64,000 nucleotides of DNA, taken from the NCBI RefSeq assembly GCF_014489615.1, contig NZ_CP060825.1, positions 3,139,501 to 3,203,500 of the forward strand, given 5' to 3'. The notes under the pieces are model-generated. The model worked only from the letters and a program-made list of their open reading frames with translations. It was not told the DNA's origin and made no database searches. This document shows positions 49,907-58,314 of this stretch, piece by piece. Position numbers and translations under genes: made by a program. The DNA comes from Streptomyces genisteinicus (GTDB taxonomy: Bacteria; Actinomycetota; Actinomycetes; Streptomycetales; Streptomycetaceae). Numbering within the stretch: the stretch's first letter is position 1; each line of letters opens with the position of its first letter.

Positions 49907-52669
49907 TCACCACCCGAGGTGGGTGAACCCGGCCCAGCCGACGAGGTCGTCCGCGTCGATCCTGCCCACCCGGGCCACCATCTCCGCCGGCATCCCGGGC
50001 GGTGCCTCGCGCCGGGGGTCCAGCATCCACGACTGGGCGCTCCGCAGGGCCTGCCCGGCCGGGCGGCCCTCACGCGCGGTGAAGTGGTGGACCATGTACA
50101 TCAGCAGCGAGGTCGCCTCGTCCGGCACCGGCCACAGCGAGCCGACGACCGACCGCGCACCGGCCACCAGGAAGGCGGTCGACAGGCTGTACGCCTCGTC
50201 GTGGCCGTGCCCGGACACGTTCGTCCGGCACGCGGCCAGCACCACCAGTTCCAGATCGCGGTAGCGGTCCGACCCCTCCGTCAGCTCCTCGGCGGGCAGC
50301 CGGCCCCCGGCGAGCCGCAGATACGAGCTGTGCCGGCCGCCCTGCTCGACCACTCCGTGGCAGGCGAGGTGCAGGACGCCGCCGCGCTGCCGCCCCAGCC
50401 ACTCCTTGACCGCCGCCGGGGTGGCGGCCCCGGGCCCGAGCTGTTCGCCGCCGGGGTAGAACACCCGGCGGACGGCCTCCGCCTCCTCGCCCGCGTGCCG
50501 CAGGTCCCGGGTCGGGTCGCCGACCACCAGCGCCTGCCGCGCCCCGGGGGCCGGCCGCTCGGCGACCTCGCAGAGCAGCCGGGCGGACGGGATGTACGAG
50601 ATCTCCGCCTCCTGGCAGGCGTACCGCCCCGAGGGCAGCCGTGCCGCGTGCCACGGCACGGCCCCCAACTCCCCCATCGGCACCAGCACGACGCTCGGCG
50701 CCCGCCCCCAGCCGCGCGGCAGCTCCCGCAGCAGCGGCTCCATCACAGCCCGCCCGGCCCAGTCGCACAGCCGCGCCAGCGCGGTCGTGTCGCGGGGCGG
50801 CGGGGCCGCCCCGGCCGTCGGCGGCCCTCCGGCGTCCCGCCCGGGTGCCCCGGCCGCCCGGTATCCGGCGAGCTCGGGGGCCCCGGCGTCCAGGCCGGGC
50901 AGCCGCACGGCCCGCACGGAGCCGTCGGGGGTGACGACGAGTGCGGCGCCGGGGAACCCCTGCCCGCCGGGCAGCAGGTAGACGAGCGCCGCCCGCCCCA
51001 TGGCCCGCAGCGCGGCCCCCGTCTCCCGGGGCGACGGGACCTCCAGCAGCCGCTGCCGGTAGGGGGAGTCGGCGAGCGCCTGGAGCACCCGGCGGCGGAG
51101 CCGGCTGGAGGGGCCGGTCTCCGCGCCGGCCGCGCCCTCGCGCCGCCACTCGTCGGCGAGTTCCGTCCGCCCCACGGCGCTCAGCATGTCGACCACGGTG
51201 GACCCCACGGTCGCCGCGTGCAGCACCAGGCCGCGACCGGCGTCCAGCGCCCGGGCAGCGTCATCGGCACGACCGTCGGCCAGGCACCATGCCGCGACCG
51301 TCAGCGCCTGAGCGCCTGCCCGGCGGCCGGTTTCGGCCCCGTGCGCCGTACCGGACTGGAGCAGCACCGACCACCCGGAGGCGGTCAACGACAGAAGCCC
51401 CAGCCTGCGGGCCTCGGACCGGTCGAGGTCCCGGCGCCTGCGGTCGTGCCGTTCCGCCTCGGCGCGCATCCGGTGGGCGATGGCCTGCACCATCGCACCG
51501 GGCCCCCACTGTGGGTGTTCCGGCCCCCGCGTCATGCGCAATGTGTGGCGCAGAAAGGCGATGCCCTGATCGAGATGGCCGGGACGCGACCGCGGCGGGG
51601 TGCCCTCGTCCCGTGCGAGGGCGACATGGAAGCGTCCCAGGGCTCCCGTGCACATGAGCCAGTGCGGATCCTCCGGTTCGAGGAGGTCGAGCCCCCTGTC
51701 CAGCAGGTCGATGGCCTCCACGACGCCCTGCCGGTCTCGTCCTGTCATGGCGGCCTCACCTCGTCCCACGCCCGAGACGACGAGGGACGGACCCCGCGCT
51801 CCGGCCGGCACGCTGCCGGCTGAATCCACGACCTCGTCCACGGTTCGCCGCCGAGTCGGCCTCGTGGGCGCTCCGCCTCCGGCCTGCTGCTGGATCAGGC
51901 TCAGGTTCGCCCGAGCGTTGTCCAGGTAGGCCTCCATCCTGAGCAGGTCGGCGTGGTCGTGGGGCAGCCGGGCGACGACCGCCTCCATGACATCGATGTG
52001 GGCCGCGAGACCGGCGGCGTCGCCTCTCCGGATGTCCTGCTGCACACGGAGGGCGGCGAGCTGCGCATCCAGGAACAGCCGGTTCTGCGGGTCCATCTGC
52101 ACGATGTCGGCCAGTCGGGCCGCGTCGTCGAGCGCCTTGTCGAACTCGTCCTCACCGCCCCCGAGTTGCGCGAGGTTCGCCCGCGTCATGGCCTGCTGCA
52201 ACTCCAGCATGGCGCGGTGTTCGCTGCCGGGTGGCGACATCCGTGCGGCCTCGTCGAGGATCGCGAGGTCGCTCTCCATCCGCTGGCGGTCCTCCGTCGG
52301 ATACAGCAGCACCGCGGAGGCCGCGGCCCCGAGGACCGCGGACTGCCAGTCGCTGCCCTGCGGGCCGTATGCCTTTGCGGCGGCGAGCAGTTCGTCCCGC
52401 TGGTCGATGTCCAGTGGCGTGTCCAGCCGCAGCATCGTGAGCAGCACGATCGTCTCGCCCGCGTGCTTTCCGCTGTGCAGCGTTCCCTTCGGGATGGTGC
52501 CCCAGTCGGCGTAGAGGCGTGCGAACGCCTCCCACGCCGTCCCGCACCCGAGCCGCTCCTTGATGAGCGCGGACGTACGGTCCATCTCCGCGCCGGAGGT
52601 CACCAGACCGCCCGCCAACTGCTGGACCTCGTACATCACGGCACTCAGGTCGTACGGCTTCCCCCTCAC
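49907..52669 (-). CDS. CHAT-domain protease, RES operon copy
   Basis: A 920-residue protein. About 1-550 is helical repeat sequence of TPR type (GHLDQGIAFLRHTLRMTRGP, ARALDAGRGLVLHAATVG). The C-terminal ~320 residues are a CHAT caspase-like domain: SVVLVPMGELGAVPWHAARL, then His771 in LHLACHG and Cys814 in VVLAACRTNVSGHG. CHAT proteases are bacterial relatives of separase; some are switched on by partner binding, as in Craspase. It starts at a GTG inside the RES stop codon (GTGA), so both are made together. A GGGAG site precedes it. The natural substrate may be the antitoxin in the operon; that is inference. Confidence 0.9.
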   Translation of the reverse strand: MRGKPYDLSAVMYEVQQLAGGLVTSGAEMDRTSALIKERLGCGTAWEAFARLYADWGTIPKGTLHSGKHAGETIVLLTMLRLDTPLDIDQRDELLAAAKAYGPQGSDWQSAVLGAAASAVLLYPTEDRQRMESDLAILDEAARMSPPGSEHRAMLELQQAMTRANLAQLGGGEDEFDKALDDAARLADIVQMDPQNRLFLDAQLAALRVQQDIRRGDAAGLAAHIDVMEAVVARLPHDHADLLRMEAYLDNARANLSLIQQQAGGGAPTRPTRRRTVDEVVDSAGSVPAGARGPSLVVSGVGRGEAAMTGRDRQGVVEAIDLLDRGLDLLEPEDPHWLMCTGALGRFHVALARDEGTPPRSRPGHLDQGIAFLRHTLRMTRGPEHPQWGPGAMVQAIAHRMRAEAERHDRRRRDLDRSEARRLGLLSLTASGWSVLLQSGTAHGAETGRRAGAQALTVAAWCLADGRADDAARALDAGRGLVLHAATVGSTVVDMLSAVGRTELADEWRREGAAGAETGPSSRLRRRVLQALADSPYRQRLLEVPSPRETGAALRAMGRAALVYLLPGGQGFPGAALVVTPDGSVRAVRLPGLDAGAPELAGYRAAGAPGRDAGGPPTAGAAPPPRDTTALARLCDWAGRAVMEPLLRELPRGWGRAPSVVLVPMGELGAVPWHAARLPSGRYACQEAEISYIPSARLLCEVAERPAPGARQALVVGDPTRDLRHAGEEAEAVRRVFYPGGEQLGPGAATPAAVKEWLGRQRGGVLHLACHGVVEQGGRHSSYLRLAGGRLPAEELTEGSDRYRDLELVVLAACRTNVSGHGHDEAYSLSTAFLVAGARSVVGSLWPVPDEATSLLMYMVHHFTAREGRPAGQALRSAQSWMLDPRREAPPGMPAEMVARVGRIDADDLVGWAGFTHLGW

Positions 52670-53337
52670 ACCGCTCCCCCCGCCCTCGGCGCCCCCTGCG
52701 CCCAGTACGCCGCCAGCACCCCGTTCAGCCACCGCTCCCCCTCCCCCGTCCCGAAGTCCACGGGGTCCGGCCCCGCGGGCTCCAGCACCGCGTTCCCGCA
52801 GCGGTCCTCGAAGAGGACCGCCACCCGGTCCGACGGCTCCCGCTTCGACGGCCAGACGAAGCCCCGGGCCCACGGAGCCGTCCCGCGGCGGATCCAGTGG
52901 CCCCAGTCCCGCGTCTGCGGGTAGTCCGCGCCCTCGGCGTGGACGAGCCACGAGTCCTGCGCCACCGCGGCCAGATCCGCACCGGACATCAGCGAGACGA
53001 CCTCCGTGTCGGCGGCCAGCCGCAGGAACGACAGGCTGCGCCGCTCGAACGAGGCGCGCGGCAGCAGCCGCACCGCGCCGCCGCCCTCGAAGGGGACGGA
53101 CCTCAGCAGCACCTCGCAGACCGCCGCGCCCACGCTGAACCCGATGTACGCGTAGCCGTACGGCTCGTACACGGTGCCGTCGAAGCGTCCGCCGTAGTAG
53201 AAGGGGTGCGCCGGGCGGGTGTTGAAGGCGGTGGCGTCGCGGTGGGTGCCGTGGACGCGGTAGACCGGGGTCCCCGCCGGGAGCAGGGCGCGTCCAGGGC
53301 GGCCCGGCAGGGCGTCGGGGGGCGGGTATTTGGGCAC
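52666..53337 (-). CDS. RES-domain toxin (predicted NAD+ phosphorylase/ADP-ribosyltransferase)
   Basis: A 223-residue RES-domain protein. VYRVHG (Arg27), FYYGGRFDG (Arg51), YAYIGFSVGAAVCEVLLR (Glu75) and later Ser residues fit the Arg-Glu-Ser active-site pattern. Studied relatives use NAD+: MbcT is an NAD+ phosphorylase and ParT ADP-ribosylates Prs, both stopping growth. It starts (GTG 53337) 7 bases after the antitoxin-like gene and ends inside the CHAT start. Both active-site regions look intact, so it is likely active unless neutralised. Confidence 0.85.
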   Translation of the reverse strand: MPKYPPPDALPGRPGRALLPAGTPVYRVHGTHRDATAFNTRPAHPFYYGGRFDGTVYEPYGYAYIGFSVGAAVCEVLLRSVPFEGGGAVRLLPRASFERRSLSFLRLAADTEVVSLMSGADLAAVAQDSWLVHAEGADYPQTRDWGHWIRRGTAPWARGFVWPSKREPSDRVAVLFEDRCGNAVLEPAGPDPVDFGTGEGERWLNGVLAAYWAQGAPRAGGAV

Positions 53338-53344
53338 GCCGCTC

Positions 53345-53998
53345 TCACCATTCCCCGAGGGCCCGTGCCGCGCCCAGCAGTTCGGGGTCGCGGGCCCGCC
53401 CGAGGAGTCCGGCGGGCGTGGTGCCGGTCCAGGCGTTGGCCGAGAGCCACCAGTCGGCGGCGCCCCACGGGTCGCGTTCCGCGCCGATCACGGCGTTGAC
53501 CTCCAGCACCACGGGCCACGGCATGCTGCCGGCCTCGTACTGGAAGGCCGGGGCCCGGCGTGCCCCGTCCACCCCGGTCAGCACGATGAGCCGCCGGTCG
53601 GCGGGGCCTTCCACGGGCAGCGCGGGCGCGGCGAGCAGCCGGTCGCGGACGGGGCCGAGCACCGGACCCACCATGGGGTTGCGGTCGAGCACCAGCATGC
53701 ACAGGTCCTGGACGCCGTAGCCGGAGACGGTCGCCGCCCCGGTCCCCGTGAAGCGTCCCGCGTCGTCCGCGCCGCGCCGCAGCAGGGTCGCCTCCTCGTC
53801 GGGGAGCGCGTCGAGCACGGCCCGTGCCGCCTCCTCGACGGCGCCTCCGCCCGGGGCGCCGGTGCCGCCGTCGGCCCGCAGCCGCTCCAGGCGTTCGCCG
53901 AGGGTGTCCAGCGCGGCGGGCGCCATCAGCAGGGAGAGCCGGGGCCAGTCGGCCGCCACGGCTCCGAGCATCGCCAGGGGGTTCGCCGAAGGACTCAT
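53345..53998 (-). CDS. MbcA/ParS-like antitoxin candidate
   Basis: A 217-residue protein. The C-terminal ~45 residues (PWGAADWWLSANAWTGTTPA, then GLLGRARDPELLGAARALGE) resemble the MbcA/ParS toxin-binding domain (DUF2384) that plugs RES active sites, including the W-L-x-x-N-x-W...TP-x-x-LL pattern. Position just before RES fits an antitoxin. It is unusually long for this family and shows no clear helix-turn-helix; residues 1-150 are helical (LDTLGERLERLRADGG, VLDALPDEEATLLRRGAD) with a Cys in QDLCMLVLDRNP. The ATG overlaps the macro gene stop (ATGA). The resemblance is short, so the call is moderate. Confidence 0.55.
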   Translation of the reverse strand: MSPSANPLAMLGAVAADWPRLSLLMAPAALDTLGERLERLRADGGTGAPGGGAVEEAARAVLDALPDEEATLLRRGADDAGRFTGTGAATVSGYGVQDLCMLVLDRNPMVGPVLGPVRDRLLAAPALPVEGPADRRLIVLTGVDGARRAPAFQYEAGSMPWPVVLEVNAVIGAERDPWGAADWWLSANAWTGTTPAGLLGRARDPELLGAARALGEW

Positions 53999-55119
53999 CC
54001 GCAGTCCGGTCCTCTCTCCTCGTCTCCGGCCGCCGTCCGCGCGCCGAGCACCTCGGTCACCAGGTCCGCGATCAGCGGCCGGCGCACGACCAGGTGCAGG
54101 TCGCGTCCCTGCCCGGCGGCCGGCGCGAGCGCCGACCACAGGGCGCTGACGCTGCTCCCGACCGGCAGTCCGGCCCGCCCGGAGCCGAGGAGCGGGAAGC
54201 AGACGGAACGCAGCGGCGGGTCGTACCCGGTGCTCTCCTCGGCCGCCAGCACCAGGACGCGGGCCGCGGCGGTGGCGACGTCCTGCGGGGTGGCGTCGTA
54301 GTCGTTGGTCCCGGGTCTCGGGACGGCGACGGCCGCGTGGTGCAGCCGCCGGATGCCGCAGTCGGCGAGGGCGCCGGGTCCGGTCGGCGCGACGGTGCCG
54401 GGCCGCACCGGGCGGTGCAGCACCCCGTGGCGGGCGCGCCAGGCGAGGAGTTCGTCGTGCACGGGGTCGGCGACGATGTCCCCGGCCGCGTCGCGGACCG
54501 CGCCGGCGCGGCGCAGCGAGGCGGCGACGGAGGACTTGTACATCTCCGGGAGCCCGAAGTGGATGTTGCTCGGTGAGACGACTACGTCCATGTCCCGGAG
54601 CAGTTCGACGGGATGGACGTGGAGCGTCAGGACGGCGGGCCGTCGCCCGGGTCTCGGGACGTGGAGCGTCCGGTGCTGGAGGCGGGGCGCGAGGAGGGCG
54701 ACGCCGTTCGGTGCGGTGGCCCGTGCCCCGGTCCCGGCGAGCCAGCACACCTGCTCGGCGATCTGCCCGAGGACCATCTCCTCCTGGCTCTTGCGGAAGC
54801 GTTCGACGCTGATGCTGTAGACCTGCGCGGCGAGTCTGCGCCGGTCGGCGGGTGGCCGGTCGCGCATGCCGTGGGTGAGTCCGAGGGTCAGTTCGGCGGC
54901 CTGCTGGAGTTCTCCGCCGCCGAGCCGGGAGACGGCCGCGCGCAGCAGGTTCTCGACCTCGACGGGCCAGGCGTCCGTCACCGCGCCGGGCACGGACACG
55001 GCTGCCCGCCTCAGGAGCGGCAGTTCGAGGTCCCGGATGCGGACCAGTCCTTCCAAACGCACCGCTTTCACCTCCCGGAGGACCGACGCGACGTCGAACT
55101 GTCCGGCACGAGGTGACAT
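53995..55119 (-). CDS. Macro-domain-like protein
   Basis: A 374-residue protein. Residues about 165-355 read like a macro domain, which binds or hydrolyses ADP-ribose: VELLRDMDVVVSPSNIHFGL (strand and Asn of the first loop), a helix EMYKSSVAASLRRAG, a central IRRLHHAAVAVPRPG strand, and SVCFPLLGSGRAGLPVG (the second phosphate loop, like PALGTGxxGxP). The N-terminal ~150 residues are helical with no family recognised (LTLGLTHGMRDRPP, YSISVERFRKSQEEM). In this operon it may remove ADP-ribose placed by RES or sense it. No ribosome site precedes the ATG, so it may be leaderless. Confidence 0.6.
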   Translation of the reverse strand: MSPRAGQFDVASVLREVKAVRLEGLVRIRDLELPLLRRAAVSVPGAVTDAWPVEVENLLRAAVSRLGGGELQQAAELTLGLTHGMRDRPPADRRRLAAQVYSISVERFRKSQEEMVLGQIAEQVCWLAGTGARATAPNGVALLAPRLQHRTLHVPRPGRRPAVLTLHVHPVELLRDMDVVVSPSNIHFGLPEMYKSSVAASLRRAGAVRDAAGDIVADPVHDELLAWRARHGVLHRPVRPGTVAPTGPGALADCGIRRLHHAAVAVPRPGTNDYDATPQDVATAAARVLVLAAEESTGYDPPLRSVCFPLLGSGRAGLPVGSSVSALWSALAPAAGQGRDLHLVVRRPLIADLVTEVLGARTAAGDEERGPDCG

Positions 55120-55126
55120 GAAGCCA

Positions 55127-55155
55127 TGATTGTGCGCCGGACAGGGCTCTCACAA
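55127..55155 (-). promoter_or_regulatory. Candidate promoter of the macro/RES/CHAT operon
   Basis: On the minus strand TTGTGA (55155-55150) is followed 17 bases on by CAATCA (55132-55127), or 15 bases on by CACAAT. Transcription would start about at the ATG 55119, consistent with the missing ribosome site. The match is modest. It makes the macro gene the first gene of the operon. Confidence 0.35.
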
Positions 55156-55283
55156 GGGCGTTCCAGCCGTCTTCGATCAGGCTAGCGAGGCCCGGCCCCG
55201 CCGCCGGGTCGGCGGCGGGGCGGGACCGGGGCGGATGCGGGGCGCTCCCCGAACCCGGCGGCGGGGCGCGCCCGGCAAGCGGC

Positions 55284-58121
55284 TCACCACCCGAGGTGGG
55301 TGAACCCCGCCCAGCCGACGAGGTCGGAGCCGTCGATCCGGCCCACCCGGGCCCCCATGTCCGCCGGCATCCCGGGCGGGGCCTGGCGCCCGGCGTCCAG
55401 CATCCACAACTGGGCGCGGCGCAGGGCCGATCCGGGGGTCAGACCTTCCGCGTTCAGGTAGTGGTGCGTCATGTACATCAGCAGGGACGTGGCGTCGTCC
55501 GGCACCGGCCACAGCGACCCGACGACGGACCGCGCGCCCGCGACCAGGAACGCGGTGGACAGGCTGTACGCCTCGTCCCACCCGTGCCCGGAGACGTTCG
55601 ACCGGCACGCGGCGAGCACGACCAGGTCCAGATCCCGGAACCGCGACGCCCCCTCCGTCAGCTCCTCGGCGGGCAGATGCCCTCCGGAGAGCTCCAGGTA
55701 GGAGCTGTGCCGCCCACCCTGGGCCACGTTCCCGTGGCAGGCGAGATGCAGCACTCCTCCGCCCTGCCGCGCGACCCTCGCCGCCACGTTGGCGGGTGTC
55801 GCCGTGGCCGTGCCGAGCAACGTGCCTTCCGGGTAGAACTCCCCGTGGATCGCCCGTGCCTCCACTCCCGCGTGGTACAGGTTGCCGGTCGGGTCGCCGA
55901 CCACCACCGCACGCCGCACGCCCGTCGACCGCCTCCCGGCCACCTCGCAGAGCAGCCGTGCCGAGGGCGTGTACGAGATCTCCGCCTCCTGGCAGACGTA
56001 CCGCCCCGAGGGCAGCCGCGCGGCGTGCCAGGGCACGGCGCCCAGCTCGCCCATCGGCACGAGGACGAGAGAGGGCTCCCGTTCGCCGGGCCGGGTGACG
56101 GCGTCGAGCAGGGGGGCCATGACCTCGCTCCCCGCCCAGCCGCACAGGCGGTCGAGTTCCTGCCTGTAGCGGCCCGACGCCGCCGGCCCGGGTACCTGGG
56201 AACCGTTCGTCGGCGGGCCCCCGGCGATCCGTGCGGCATCCCGATAGGCCTCGAATCGGGGTGCGGCCGCGTACAGCGCGGGCAGCGGCACAGGCTGTAC
56301 GCGGCCGCCCGCCGTGACCACCAGCGCGGTGCCGGGACGCCCCTGACCACCCGGCAGCAAGTAGACGAGCGCGGTCCGTCCCATGGCCCGCAGCGCACCG
56401 CCCATCCGGTGGGGCGACGGCACGTCCAGCAGCCGCTCGCGGTACGGGGAGCCATCCAGCACCTCCAGCACGCGTCTGCGCAGACGGCTCGGCGGACCGG
56501 ACGGGCCCGCCGCCGCAGCGGCGAGTGCGGAACGGCCCGGCGGTGGGGGCACGGACGGCTCCGCGCGACGCCACTCGTTCGCAAGGTCCGCCATGCCGAA
56601 GGTGTCCAGCATGGCCGGGACGGATGTACGCACCGTGGCGGCGTGCAGGGTGAGCCCGCGGCCTGCGTCCAGGCTGCGCACGGCTTCGTGGTGCGCACCG
56701 TCGGCAAGGCACCAGCCGGCGACGTCGAGTGCTTGGGGACCGACCAGTTGGGCGCTCTGAGCCGCATGGTCCGTGCCTGACTGCAGGAGCACGTTCCGCA
56801 GGATGCCGTCCACGGCCTCCAGACCGAGACGGCGGGCCTCCTCGAAGTCCGCACGCGCCGAGCCGCCGGGCGACGCCGCGTTGCCTCTGGCCCTCAGGGC
56901 GTCTGCCAGTGCGAAGCACACCTCGCTCCACATGGGGTGGGCAGGCCCGCCGGATGTGTCGACGGTGCGGGTGAGCAGGGCGATCGCTTCGTCTCCGTGC
57001 CCCGGGCGAGGGACACCGCTCGTGATGTTCTGCTCGGCGACATGGCGTTGGGCGAGCGCGAGCTGAAAGGCGAAGGACACCCAGCGGGAGTCGTCCCGTG
57101 CGACGGACCCGACTCCTTCACCGAGCAGGGAGACCGCCTCGAGCGCACATGCGGGATCGTCCGCCACCAAGGCCCGCATGAAGCGCGCGGCTCCCGTCTC
57201 GCACAGCACTGCTGAACGCGTGTAGGGGGGAAGGTCCTGCGCGAGCCGTCTCACGGAGGCTGCGGTTCGTGTCGGGTGGTCTCCCCCGGGAAGGAGGGGC
57301 GCGCCCTGCTCGTCACGCAGCATCTGCCGTGCGTACCAGGCCCATTCCCGGGCGGCCTCGAATCGCAGGACGAGCACCGGCGCCGGGGGCTCCCTTTCCA
57401 GCACGGCGCCCAACGCCGCCCACTGCCTGCCGAGAGCCGCCTCGTCCGACCTCCTGAACGCGGCTGCCAACTCCCGCATGGCCAGCACACCGTTCAGCAC
57501 ATCCCGCTTCCAGGGATCGCCCGCGACCCGCTCCTGGAGCATGGCCAGCTCCTCCTGCACCGCGTCGTACTCGTCCGAACCGCCGAGTGCGGCGAGCTGA
57601 CCGCGGATGAAGGCGGCGGCGAGATCCACGTTCTGCCGGTGCTCGGAGTCGGTGGGGATCGACTCGCGCACCCGGTCGAGAAGGGCGAGTTCCGCTTCCA
57701 GAGCGGCCGGATCACCCGTCTCGATGCGCATGCCGCGCGCCGCCGAGAGGAGCACGACCCAGGCACGGTAGGCAGGGTCGTCCGGACCGTGGTCCAGTGC
57801 CTCCCGGAGGAGTTCGACACGTGCGGCTTCGTCGGACAGCAGACCGGCGTACGCGAGGTAGGGGTACATCCGAAGGACGCGTGCGGCGCGGAGGGCGGAG
57901 CGGCGTGTCCCTCTTCGCCCGGCCCTGAAGTCGCCGACCAGCCGGTCCCATGCCTCGTCGGCAGTGGACACCCCCAGCCCGTCCATGATCACGGACGCGA
58001 TGCGGGCTTCGTCCGCCGGGCTGCTCACGCCCTGCCGGACTGCCCGCCCGACCGCCCGATACAGCACGCGCAGCTTGTACCGCTTCTCTCCCACGCCGAC
58101 GCCCCCGCCCCCACGATCCAT
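55284..58121 (-). CDS. CHAT-domain protease, second copy
   Basis: A 945-residue paralogue of the CHAT protein at 49907. Its last 150 residues align with it without gaps at roughly 80% identity by eye, with His796 in LHLACHG and Cys839 in LAACRSNVSGHG. The N-terminal ~550 residues are TPR-type helices (LFSREAL-like ALDHGPDD, EEARRLGLEAVDGILRN) that differ clearly. It is divergent from the kinase gene and 164 bases upstream of the macro gene on the same strand. The start is uncertain: ATG 58121 lacks a ribosome site, and GTG 58094 (GEKRYKLRV) is a good alternative. Confidence 0.88.
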   Translation of the reverse strand: MDRGGGGVGVGEKRYKLRVLYRAVGRAVRQGVSSPADEARIASVIMDGLGVSTADEAWDRLVGDFRAGRRGTRRSALRAARVLRMYPYLAYAGLLSDEAARVELLREALDHGPDDPAYRAWVVLLSAARGMRIETGDPAALEAELALLDRVRESIPTDSEHRQNVDLAAAFIRGQLAALGGSDEYDAVQEELAMLQERVAGDPWKRDVLNGVLAMRELAAAFRRSDEAALGRQWAALGAVLEREPPAPVLVLRFEAAREWAWYARQMLRDEQGAPLLPGGDHPTRTAASVRRLAQDLPPYTRSAVLCETGAARFMRALVADDPACALEAVSLLGEGVGSVARDDSRWVSFAFQLALAQRHVAEQNITSGVPRPGHGDEAIALLTRTVDTSGGPAHPMWSEVCFALADALRARGNAASPGGSARADFEEARRLGLEAVDGILRNVLLQSGTDHAAQSAQLVGPQALDVAGWCLADGAHHEAVRSLDAGRGLTLHAATVRTSVPAMLDTFGMADLANEWRRAEPSVPPPPGRSALAAAAAGPSGPPSRLRRRVLEVLDGSPYRERLLDVPSPHRMGGALRAMGRTALVYLLPGGQGRPGTALVVTAGGRVQPVPLPALYAAAPRFEAYRDAARIAGGPPTNGSQVPGPAASGRYRQELDRLCGWAGSEVMAPLLDAVTRPGEREPSLVLVPMGELGAVPWHAARLPSGRYVCQEAEISYTPSARLLCEVAGRRSTGVRRAVVVGDPTGNLYHAGVEARAIHGEFYPEGTLLGTATATPANVAARVARQGGGVLHLACHGNVAQGGRHSSYLELSGGHLPAEELTEGASRFRDLDLVVLAACRSNVSGHGWDEAYSLSTAFLVAGARSVVGSLWPVPDDATSLLMYMTHHYLNAEGLTPGSALRRAQLWMLDAGRQAPPGMPADMGARVGRIDGSDLVGWAGFTHLGW

Positions 58122-58314
58122 CCGGCCCGGAGGTTCTGCCCCGGACTGACCCCGTTCAGCCTCGAATCTGCCAGATGCTCCGGGTCGGCCTCCGGTCGGC
58201 AACAGGGCGCATCCGGGGCGCATACGGAGCATCCGACGCACCGTCACATGTGCTCTACAACAAGCCGTTTGCGGCGCCTTCGGCCTCCGCTCCGGCTCGG
58301 TTACGCTTCGCCCC

